A stretch of 64,000 nt of DNA from Jannaschia rubra (GTDB lineage: Bacteria > Pseudomonadota > Alphaproteobacteria > Rhodobacterales > Rhodobacteraceae): positions 78,288-142,287 of the forward strand of contig NZ_CXPG01000016.1 of assembly GCF_001403735.1 (NCBI RefSeq), written 5' to 3'. The notes beneath the pieces were generated by a model. The model saw nothing but the letters and a program-made list of their open reading frames with translations, was not told where the DNA came from and made no database searches. Made by a program: the position numbers and the translations under genes. Every line of letters starts with the position of its first letter. The stretch's first letter is position 1. This document shows, in pieces, positions 56,591 to 64,000 of this stretch.

Positions 56591-57175
56591 TCAGCTGCCC
56601 CGGGCGTTCTTCCAAAGCGCGAAATCCTCGGCGTACGCAGCCTGCAGTCGGTCAAGGTGTTCGGGTGCGAGCACAAGATCGCCCGGGGGTGAGACGTTTG
56701 CGCGGTCGAGCGTGATTTCCCGTTCCAGCCGGTCTTCAAGGAAGGCACGCAAGCCCACTCCGTCGTCATGGCGAAAGAGGTGATCGACCCCTCCTGATAG
56801 GAACCTTGATTGCGCCCCCACCCGCGCGAAATCCGGTTGAGGGTCGGCCAGATACCCTGCCACGAAGTCGTCGAACGTCATCCCGGCCGTCGAATTCGGC
56901 TGACCCTTCAGGTCGGCCCGCCTCCGGTATCGATACCAACTTCCCAGCCAGGAGATGGGCTCCCTGATCACGGCCAGAAGATCGAGAGGCCGCTTTCCCT
57001 TCTGCTCGAAAAAAGGAGCGAGTTCGCGGCGGTACTTTCGAACGGTGCAATGCTTCAGGCCGGGCGGATTGACGATTGCGGCGTCGGCCCAGGGTGCCAG
57101 TGCATTCTCAAGTGCGGTCGTGCCGGTCTTCGGCACCGCAAGCACCACCAGCCTTGCTTTCCAGAAAACGAGCAT
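56591..57175 (-). CDS. Sulfotransferase-like protein
   Basis: A 194-residue protein with the sulfotransferase P-loop-like 5'-phosphosulfate motif [16 protein letters not shown] (residues 9-24) and the 3'-phosphate region [20 protein letters not shown]. It would move a sulfo group from PAPS to a lipid or glycan. The family in Rhodobacteraceae is often called sulfotransferase family protein without known substrate. GGGAGG is seven bases before the start at 57175. It is convergent with cckA (4 bases apart) and divergent from recA. Confidence 0.8.
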   Translation of the reverse strand: MLVFWKARLVVLAVPKTGTTALENALAPWADAAIVNPPGLKHCTVRKYRRELAPFFEQKGKRPLDLLAVIREPISWLGSWYRYRRRADLKGQPNSTAGMTFDDFVAGYLADPQPDFARVGAQSRFLSGGVDHLFRHDDGVGLRAFLEDRLEREITLDRANVSPPGDLVLAPEHLDRLQAAYAEDFALWKNARGS

Positions 57176-57201
57176 CGAAACCTCCCGACCGACCTTGGCC
57201 G

Positions 57202-57216
57202 GTAACGATAATTTAA
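57202..57216 (-). promoter_or_regulatory. Near-match CtrA box TTAA-N7-TTAC
   Basis: Read on the minus strand, TTAAATTATCGTTAC matches TTAA-N7-TTAA at seven of eight fixed positions. It lies 27 bases upstream of the sulfotransferase-like start. It is a weaker candidate than the two perfect boxes in this window. Confidence 0.35.
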
Positions 57217-57253
57217 CCATCCGGCCGCAGGATCGGCGCCAGCCCGGAAGGGC

Positions 57254-57284
57254 TTGCAAGCGTTCCGCTTATGTTCCATACAAT
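57254..57284 (+). promoter_or_regulatory. recA promoter with embedded LexA (SOS) box
   Basis: A -35-like TTGCAA (57254-57259) and a -10-like TACAAT (57279-57284) are separated by 19 bases. Between them the alphaproteobacterial SOS box GTTC-N7-GTTC is exact: GTTC at 57262-57265 and 57273-57276. LexA bound there would block RNA polymerase. Transcription would begin near 57290. Confidence 0.8.
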
Positions 57285-57353
57285 AGGAAGAACATAATGC
57301 GAACGACAACCAGATTGCCGCTGCTGCGGCAGCATGCAACAAGGTCCCAAATC

Positions 57354-58436
<1,083 letters not shown>

Positions 58437-58485
58437 TCGCCCGTCGCGTCGGAGCATCGCTTCGACGCCCGGAGAGACCATCAGC

Positions 58486-58515
58486 AAGGGTCGCCGTTCG
58501 GCGGCCCTTTCGCTT
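58486..58515 (+). terminator. Terminator after recA
   Basis: AAGGGTCGCC (58486-58495) and GGCGGCCCTT (58500-58509) pair with one G-T wobble around a GTTC loop, followed by TCGCTT. The stem is 50 bases after the recA stop. Confidence 0.7.
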
Positions 58516-58569
58516 GTTCACCGCTTCCACCACCGCTAACTAGGCGCGCATCCGACCAGAGGGACCAAA

Positions 58570-61218
58570 ATGGCCAGCCTGAACGACATCCGTAGAACAT
58601 TCCTGGATTACTTCGTCCGCAACGGCCACGCGGAAGTCGACTCAAGCCCTCTCGTCCCGCGCAACGACCCGACGTTGATGTTCACCAACTCGGGCATGGT
58701 CCAGTTCAAGAACGTCTTCACCGGGGTCGAGACGCGCGACTACGATCGCGCGACCACGTCGCAGAAGTGCGTGCGCGCGGGCGGCAAGCACAACGATCTC
58801 GACAATGTGGGCTATACCGCGCGCCACCATACGTTCTTCGAGATGCTGGGCAATTTCAGCTTCGGTGACTATTTCAAGTCGGATGCGATCCCCTTTGCCT
58901 GGGAGCTTCTCACGCGGGACTTCGGGATCGACCGCGACCGCCTGCTGGTCACGATCTACCATACCGACGACGAAGCGGCGTCCATCTGGAAGAAGGTGGC
59001 CGGGTTGCCGGATGAACGGATCATCCGCATCGCGTCCGACGACAACTTCTGGCGGATGGGCCCGACCGGTCCGTGCGGGCCCTGCACCGAGATCTTCTAC
59101 GATCACGGACCACAGATTGCTGGCGGTCCTCCGGGCAGTCCCGACGAGGACGGCGACCGGTTCATCGAGATCTGGAACCTGGTGTTCATGCAGAACGAGC
59201 AGCTCGCCGATGGAACCATGCGTCCGCTCGACATGCAGTCGATCGACACCGGCATGGGGCTGGAGCGGATCGGCGCGTTGCTGCAGGGCAAGCACGACAA
59301 CTACGATACCGACCTGATGCGCGCTCTGATCGAAGCCTCCGCACATGCGACCTCGACCGATCCGGACGGCCCGGAAAATATCCATCATCGCGTCATCGCC
59401 GACCACCTTCGCTCCACGTCGTTCCTGATCGCGGACGGCGTGATGCCGTCGAACGAAGGGCGCGGCTATGTGCTGCGGCGGATCATGCGCCGCGCGATGC
59501 GCCACGCGCATCAGGCCGGCGCAAAGGACCTGGTCATGCACCGGTTGGTCCCGGCGCTGGTGCAGCAGATGGGACAACATTATCCGGAACTGGGCCGCGC
59601 GAAGGCGTTGATCGAGGAAACCCTGCGCGGCGAGGAGGAGCGGTTCCGCTCCACCCTCGACCGTGGGCTGCGGCTTTTGGAGGAGGAGGTCGCGAAGCTG
59701 CCTGAAGGCGGCACACTGGGCGGCGACGCGGCGTTCAAGCTCTATGACACCTATGGCTTTCCCCTCGACCTCACGCAGGATGCCCTTCGGGAGAAGGGGC
59801 TGTCCGTCGACAACGATGGCTTCGAGGCCGCGATGTCCGAACAGAAGTCCCGCGCGCGCGCGGCTTGGGCGGGCTCTGGCGAACAGGCCGACGCGGCCAT
59901 CTGGTTCGACCTGGCCGAACGGCACGGGACGACTGAATTCCTGGGTTACGATACCGAAACGGCCGAAGGTCAGGTGCAGGCGCTGGTGCGGGACGGGGCC
60001 GAAGTGGCAATGGCCAGCGAGGGCGAGACAGTGAGTGTCGTCGTCAACCAGACTCCCTTCTACGCCGAGGCGGGTGGGCAGGTCGGCGACACCGGTACTA
60101 TCCGGACCGGGACCGGGCGCGCAACCGTCACCGACACGCGCCGCTCGGCCGGTGTCGTCATGCATCTGGCGCGCGTCGACGAGGGACAGATCAAACCGGG
60201 CCAAGCGGCCGAACTGGTCGTCGAGCATAGTCGACGCAGCGCCATTCGCGCCAACCACTCCGCGACGCATCTGCTGCACGAAGCGCTGCGGGGTGTTCTG
60301 GGCGAGCATGTGGCGCAGCGCGGGTCGCTAAATGCTTCGGATCGTCTGCGTTTTGATTTCAGTCACGGGCAGGCCGTTAAGCCCGAGGAACTTGCGCGTG
60401 TCGAGGCGGAGGTGAACGACTTCATCCGTCAGAACTCCGAAGTCTCCACCCGGATCATGGCGCCGGATGCGGCACGCGAGCTCGGCGCACAGGCCTTGTT
60501 CGGTGAGAAATACGGTGACGAGGTACGCGTCGTCTCGATGGGATCCCTCGAAGGGTCAGGCAAAGGCACCGACAAGCGGACCTATTCGATCGAACTTTGC
60601 GGCGGCACGCATGTCGGTCGCACGGGCGAGATCGGGGCTTTCGTCACGTTGGGCGACCAGGCCAGCAGCGCCGGCGTCCGGCGGATCGAGGCGCTGACGG
60701 GGCAGGCCGCGCTCGACCACCTTCGGGCGCAGGATCAGCGCGTTTCGGAGCTGGCAAACCTGTTCAAGGCCCAACCGGAGGAAGTCGGCGCTCGGGTTCG
60801 GGCGTTGATGGAAGAGCGGCGGGCATTGCAGAACGAGGTGGCGCAGCTGCGGCGCGAGCTATCCATGGGTAGCGGTGTTGAAGCCAGCGAGGTCAATGGG
60901 ATCAAGGCCGTTCTTCAAGTCGTATCCGGCGTGTCCGGCAAGGATCTTGGTCCGATGATCGATGAGCAGAAGGCCGCGCTCGGCTCAGCCGTCATTGTGT
61001 TCATTGCAGACACTGGTGGGAAGCCCGCGGTCGCGGCAGGCGTGACGCGCGACCTGACGGACCGGGTCTCGGCGGTCGATCTGGTCAAGGCCGCAGTCGA
61101 TGCGCTCGGCGGGCGCGGTGGCGGCGGACGGCCCGAGATGGCGCAGGGCGGCGGTGCGGACATCGCTCAGGCCGACGCGGCACTGGCGGCCGTGCGCGCG
61201 GTGATCGAAGCGGCGTGA
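58570..61218 (+). CDS. alaS: Alanyl-tRNA synthetase
   Basis: An 882-residue class II synthetase starting [20 protein letters not shown]. The aminoacylation core has [26 protein letters not shown] and [17 protein letters not shown]. The editing domain has the zinc motifs [11 protein letters not shown] and [13 protein letters not shown], and the C-terminal C-Ala region (from about 740) ends with glycine-rich [16 protein letters not shown]. It charges tRNA-Ala and clears Ser/Gly mischarging. The recA-alaS order is classical in alphaproteobacteria. Confidence 0.97.
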   Translation: MASLNDIRRTFLDYFVRNGHAEVDSSPLVPRNDPTLMFTNSGMVQFKNVFTGVETRDYDRATTSQKCVRAGGKHNDLDNVGYTARHHTFFEMLGNFSFGDYFKSDAIPFAWELLTRDFGIDRDRLLVTIYHTDDEAASIWKKVAGLPDERIIRIASDDNFWRMGPTGPCGPCTEIFYDHGPQIAGGPPGSPDEDGDRFIEIWNLVFMQNEQLADGTMRPLDMQSIDTGMGLERIGALLQGKHDNYDTDLMRALIEASAHATSTDPDGPENIHHRVIADHLRSTSFLIADGVMPSNEGRGYVLRRIMRRAMRHAHQAGAKDLVMHRLVPALVQQMGQHYPELGRAKALIEETLRGEEERFRSTLDRGLRLLEEEVAKLPEGGTLGGDAAFKLYDTYGFPLDLTQDALREKGLSVDNDGFEAAMSEQKSRARAAWAGSGEQADAAIWFDLAERHGTTEFLGYDTETAEGQVQALVRDGAEVAMASEGETVSVVVNQTPFYAEAGGQVGDTGTIRTGTGRATVTDTRRSAGVVMHLARVDEGQIKPGQAAELVVEHSRRSAIRANHSATHLLHEALRGVLGEHVAQRGSLNASDRLRFDFSHGQAVKPEELARVEAEVNDFIRQNSEVSTRIMAPDAARELGAQALFGEKYGDEVRVVSMGSLEGSGKGTDKRTYSIELCGGTHVGRTGEIGAFVTLGDQASSAGVRRIEALTGQAALDHLRAQDQRVSELANLFKAQPEEVGARVRALMEERRALQNEVAQLRRELSMGSGVEASEVNGIKAVLQVVSGVSGKDLGPMIDEQKAALGSAVIVFIADTGGKPAVAAGVTRDLTDRVSAVDLVKAAVDALGGRGGGGRPEMAQGGGADIAQADAALAAVRAVIEAA

Positions 61219-61250
61219 AAAAACGGGGCCGCGACGGTCGGTCCCGTTGC

Positions 61251-61577
61251 CTAACCTGTGGTCCGGGAGAAGACCTGCATCACGACGATGCCCGCGACGA
61301 TCAGAGCCATGCCGATGATCGCGGGCGCGTCCAGCCTTTGATCGAAGGCTGTCCAGCCGATCGCGGCGATCAGTACGATGCCAAGCCCCGACCAGATCGC
61401 ATAGGCCACGCCGACGGGCACCGTCCGCAGCACCAGCGACAGCAGCACGAGCGACGTCACGAAACAGGTGAGGGTGATCGCCGATGGCACAAGACGGGTG
61501 AACCCGTCGGACACCTTGAGGGCGGTCGTTCCCACCGTCTCGAAAGCGATGGCGAGGATAAGAAGAAACCAATGCAT
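61251..61577 (-). CDS. Small multidrug resistance (SMR) transporter
   Basis: A 108-residue four-helix membrane protein of the EmrE/SugE/QacE family. The essential charged residue is Glu13 in IAFETVGTTALK; GVAYAIWSGLGIVLIAAIGW in the third and fourth helices is the family signature. It works as an antiparallel dimer exporting cations or guanidinium. Its start overlaps the stop of the YitT gene by one base, so the two are co-translated. It is convergent with alaS. Confidence 0.93.
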   Translation of the reverse strand: MHWFLLILAIAFETVGTTALKVSDGFTRLVPSAITLTCFVTSLVLLSLVLRTVPVGVAYAIWSGLGIVLIAAIGWTAFDQRLDAPAIIGMALIVAGIVVMQVFSRTTG

Positions 61578-62221
61578 CAGCGCCCCACGTAACGATCACG
61601 GCGGTGATTGACCGCGATTATGAGATTGACGATGACCGCGCCGATCAGCGATGCGGCCACGAGACGCGGATCCAGAACTGCGAAGGCCGCCGCGAACATC
61701 AGGCCGTCGAACCCAAGCTGCACCCAACCCGCCTGCACGCCGAAGCGTTCCTGCACCCAAAGGGCAAGGATGCCGATGCCGCCCAGCGACGCGCCGTGGC
61801 GAAAGATCACGATCAGGCCCATCCCCGTCACGGCGCCGGCAAGTGCAGATGCCGCCAGCGGCTCGATCCGCTCGAAGGCCATCACCTGCGGCAGGATCCA
61901 TGACATGACCGACAGCAGGGTGACGGCAACCAGGGTGCGCCAGACGAACCGCGGCCCCATCCGCACCCAGCCCAGCACATAGAACGGCAGGTTCAGGACG
62001 AAGAACCAGACACCGAACGACCAGTCGGTGACATAGGACAGCAGGATCCCCAGCCCCGCCGTCTGCCCGGTGACGAGGCCCGCGGCGGTCAGGAGTTGCA
62101 CGCCGAGCGCGCAGAGCGCGGTACCCAGAACGAAGGCCTGCGCGTCCTCCAGCGGTGAATGGGCGAGGCGCGACGGGCGGTGCGGTTCGCGGCTGTCGGG
62201 CGGGGGGGACGTTCGGGCCAT
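61577..62221 (-). CDS. YitT-family membrane protein
   Basis: A 214-residue protein with about five or six helices. The segments GTALCALGVQLLTAAGLVTGQTAGLGILLSY, WFFVLNLPFYVLGWVRMGPRFVWRT and FRHGASLGGIGILALWVQE are the YitT/DUF161 pattern. The N-terminal 25 residues are hydrophilic. Function is unknown; members may be transporters. It is encoded with the SMR transporter in one unit. Confidence 0.85.
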   Translation of the reverse strand: MARTSPPPDSREPHRPSRLAHSPLEDAQAFVLGTALCALGVQLLTAAGLVTGQTAGLGILLSYVTDWSFGVWFFVLNLPFYVLGWVRMGPRFVWRTLVAVTLLSVMSWILPQVMAFERIEPLAASALAGAVTGMGLIVIFRHGASLGGIGILALWVQERFGVQAGWVQLGFDGLMFAAAFAVLDPRLVAASLIGAVIVNLIIAVNHRRDRYVGR

Positions 62222-62271
62222 GGCGCCGGTGCTAGGACCGGCGCAGGCCGTTGTCCATCGCGGAAAGGGAA

Positions 62272-62294
62272 CGGGCCGCCCCTGGGGCGGCCCG
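62272..62294 (-). terminator. Probable terminator after icd
   Basis: CGGGCCGCCC (62272-62281) and GGGCGGCCCG (62285-62294) are perfect inverted repeats. On the minus strand the stem ends six bases after the icd stop and is followed by TTCCCTTT, a weak T tract. Confidence 0.65.
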
Positions 62295-62299
62295 CTATC

Positions 62300-63514
62300 T
62301 CAGCCGTCAAGGGCCTTGTTCAAGTTCTCGTCCACCTTCTCAAGGAACCCCATCGTCGTCAGCCACTTCTGATCGGGCCCGACCAGAAGCGCGAGATCCT
62401 TGGTCATGTCGCCGGATTCCACGGTATCGACCACGACCTTCTCCAGCGTCTCGGCGAACTCGATGAGCTTGGCGTTGTCGTCCAGCTTGCCGCGATGCTT
62501 GAGGCCGCCGGTCCATGCGAAGATCGACGCGATGGAGTTGGTCGACGTCTCCTTGCCCGCCTGATGCTGACGATAGTGGCGTGTGACAGTGCCATGCGCG
62601 GCCTCGGCCTCGACGATCTTGCCGTCAGGCGTCATCAGTTGCGACGTCATCAGGCCCAGCGACCCGAAACCCTGCGCCACGGTGTCGGACTGCACGTCGC
62701 CATCGTAGTTCTTGCAGGCCCAGACATAGCCGCCCGACCACTTCATCGCTGCCGCGACCATGTCGTCGATCAAGCGATGCTCATAGGTGATGCCGGCCTT
62801 CTGGAACTTCTCGGCGAATTCCGCGTCGAAGATCTCCTGGAAGATGTCCTTGAACCGGCCGTCATAGGCCTTGAGGATCGTGTTCTTGGTCGACAGGTAA
62901 ACCGGATAGTTGCGCGCGAGGCCGTAGTTCAGCGACGCACGGGCGAAGTCGCGGATGCTGTCGTCGAGATTGTACATCGCCATCGTCACCCCCGACGACG
63001 GGGCGTCGAAGACCTCGTGCTCGATCGTCTCGCCGTCCTCGCCCACGAACTTGATGGTCAGCTTGCCGGCGCCCGGAAAGCGGAAATCGGTCGCGCGGTA
63101 CTGGTCACCGTAGGCGTGGCGACCGACGATGATCGGCTGCGTCCACCCGGGCACCAGACGCGGCACGTTCGAGCAGATGATCGGCTCGCGGAAGATCACG
63201 CCGCCCAGGATGTTGCGGATCGTGCCATTGGGGCTGCGGTACATCCGCTTGAGGCCGAATTCCTCCACCCGCGCCTCGTCCGGCGTGATTGTGGCGCATT
63301 TCACGCCGACACCGATCTCCTTGATCTTGTTGGCAGCGTCCACGGTGATCTGGTCGTCGGTGCGGTCGCGCTCCTCGATGCCCAGGTCGTAGTAGAGCAG
63401 GTCAATGTCGAGGTAGGGCAGGATCAGCTTGTCCTTGATGAACTGCCAGATGATCCGCGTCATCTCGTCTCCGTCGAGCTCAACGACGGGGTTCTCTACC
63501 TTGATCTTGGACAT
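62300..63514 (-). CDS. icd: NADP-dependent isocitrate dehydrogenase (eukaryotic-like dimeric type)
   Basis: A 404-residue TCA-cycle enzyme of the type shared by alphaproteobacteria and mitochondria. It starts [24 protein letters not shown]. The substrate-binding [32 protein letters not shown] and catalytic Asp regions YDGDVQSD and GSLGLMTS are present, with the NADP site [15 protein letters not shown]. It converts isocitrate to 2-oxoglutarate and competes with the glyoxylate bypass that malate synthase belongs to. It is a single gene with its own terminator. Confidence 0.96.
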   Translation of the reverse strand: MSKIKVENPVVELDGDEMTRIIWQFIKDKLILPYLDIDLLYYDLGIEERDRTDDQITVDAANKIKEIGVGVKCATITPDEARVEEFGLKRMYRSPNGTIRNILGGVIFREPIICSNVPRLVPGWTQPIIVGRHAYGDQYRATDFRFPGAGKLTIKFVGEDGETIEHEVFDAPSSGVTMAMYNLDDSIRDFARASLNYGLARNYPVYLSTKNTILKAYDGRFKDIFQEIFDAEFAEKFQKAGITYEHRLIDDMVAAAMKWSGGYVWACKNYDGDVQSDTVAQGFGSLGLMTSQLMTPDGKIVEAEAAHGTVTRHYRQHQAGKETSTNSIASIFAWTGGLKHRGKLDDNAKLIEFAETLEKVVVDTVESGDMTKDLALLVGPDQKWLTTMGFLEKVDENLNKALDG

Positions 63515-63646
63515 GGGGGCCTCCGGCTTGGAATGGTGTCGCGGGCCGGATAGCGCACCTTGACCGCGCGCGCCAGTCCGTATGCCACGGTATACCGCAA
63601 ACGGCGAAGGTTGACACGACCGTGGCTGAGGCCCGGCGATCAGCGG

Positions 63647-63892
63647 TCAGTCGTCGGACTTCACCGTCCGCTTTTTCGCTTCGAACTCCGCGATCCGGTC
63701 GCGCAGCAGGCGTTCGGCCCGGATCGCCGCCCGTTGCACCCGGACCGAGGTGACGAAGGCCTCCTGCAGGGTCTGGGAGCTGTCCCCCAAGGCGCGCGCC
63801 ATGACGGCGATCATGTCGTCGTCGCCCGTCTTTTCGACATGCGCGATGACGCGGGCGGCCAGCTTGTTGGCAAGATCGTCGGCAAGGGACAT
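63647..63892 (-). CDS. Small helical protein, function unknown (81 aa)
   Basis: An 81-residue soluble protein, MSLADDLANKLAARVIAHVEKTG and onward. It is predicted entirely helical, with heptad-like leucine/alanine spacing and a basic C-terminal part (RVQRAAIRAERLLRDRIAEFEAKKRTVKSDD) suggesting a coiled coil. No known family is recognised. It lies 132 bases upstream of icd on the same strand. The remaining bases to the window end (63893-64000) show no gene. Confidence 0.65.
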   Translation of the reverse strand: MSLADDLANKLAARVIAHVEKTGDDDMIAVMARALGDSSQTLQEAFVTSVRVQRAAIRAERLLRDRIAEFEAKKRTVKSDD

Positions 63893-64000
63893 GGGGCAGG
63901 GGCCTTCTGCAACGGCGGGACGCGCGCCCGCCGCACCCTGCCGCCCGTGCGGACCGGGTTCAAGACCGCCCCGAACGCCGGCGGTTCAGCGTGTCGTTTC

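Noticed and set aside
57297..57353. A longer RecA starting [10 protein letters not shown]
   Set aside because: Although AGGAAG precedes it, the SOS-regulated promoter predicts a transcript start only a few bases before, and the extension is not seen in typical RecA.

Overview
The window is a gene-dense, GC-rich stretch of an alphaproteobacterial chromosome, most probably a member of the Rhodobacteraceae (Roseobacter/Rhodobacter group). This is inferred from the recA-alaS order, a LexA box of the alphaproteobacterial GTTC-N7-GTTC type in front of recA, a cckA kinase gene preceded by a TTAA-N7-TTAA CtrA box, an FNR/FnrL-type box in front of a tandem universal stress protein, a Hint-domain protein, and many four-base ATGA/GTGA overlaps inside operons. 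No insertion sequence, prophage, CRISPR array or other mobile element was seen. The window looks like core chromosome with a few accessory genes.

Layout. 1-3440: the 5' part of ctaD (cytochrome oxidase subunit I, running off the left edge), lipB, a 71-residue membrane protein with a CtrA box in front of it, tRNA-Leu(GAG) with a terminator, and a PlsC-like acyltransferase. 3575-10418: pepN, a DUF2256 zinc-ribbon protein, then a glyoxylate module (malate synthase G, a small membrane methyltransferase, a GlcG-like protein) and a class I glutamine-amidotransferase-like hydrolase. 10352-15260 (minus): a tightly packed five-gene unit of DNA exonuclease, alpha/beta hydrolase, ATP-dependent DNA ligase, amidohydrolase and Nudix hydrolase. 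15501-18326: a 53-residue membrane protein, an orphan fliG, a secreted protein and argC. 18397-25669: a SnoaL-like protein divergent from a sugar ABC transporter lacking its ATPase, then a YmdB phosphodiesterase and an SLC13 transporter.

25689-34047 is the most accessory-looking part: a lipoprotein, an alpha/beta-hydrolase-like protein without a nucleophile, a large two-module glycosyltransferase, a membrane protein resembling a dead M48 peptidase coupled to an acyl-CoA ligase, an EamA transporter and a Hint-domain protein without its first cysteine. 34054-41176 (minus) is a fatty-acid beta-oxidation operon (MerR regulator, acyl-CoA dehydrogenase, a small ribbon-helix-helix-like protein, GST, thiolase, bifunctional FadB/FadJ) with a MerR-type promoter and an ACGT-NN-ACGT operator, flanked by a second MerR gene. 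41270-43550: two overlapping PaaI thioesterases and a MATE exporter. 43563-53857: pyrD-DUF952, a 5'-nucleotidase, a GAF histidine kinase, thrS, a universal stress protein, guaB and an RsmB-like rRNA methyltransferase. 53887-64000: cckA, a sulfotransferase-like gene, recA, alaS, an SMR/YitT pair, icd and a small conserved-looking protein.

How parts fit together: sites for three global circuits can be read directly (CtrA at cckA and at a small membrane protein; LexA at recA; FNR at the stress protein), plus one local circuit (MerR over beta-oxidation). Several proteins look like enzymes that have lost a catalytic residue. All functions were assigned by reading the translations; no database search was run.
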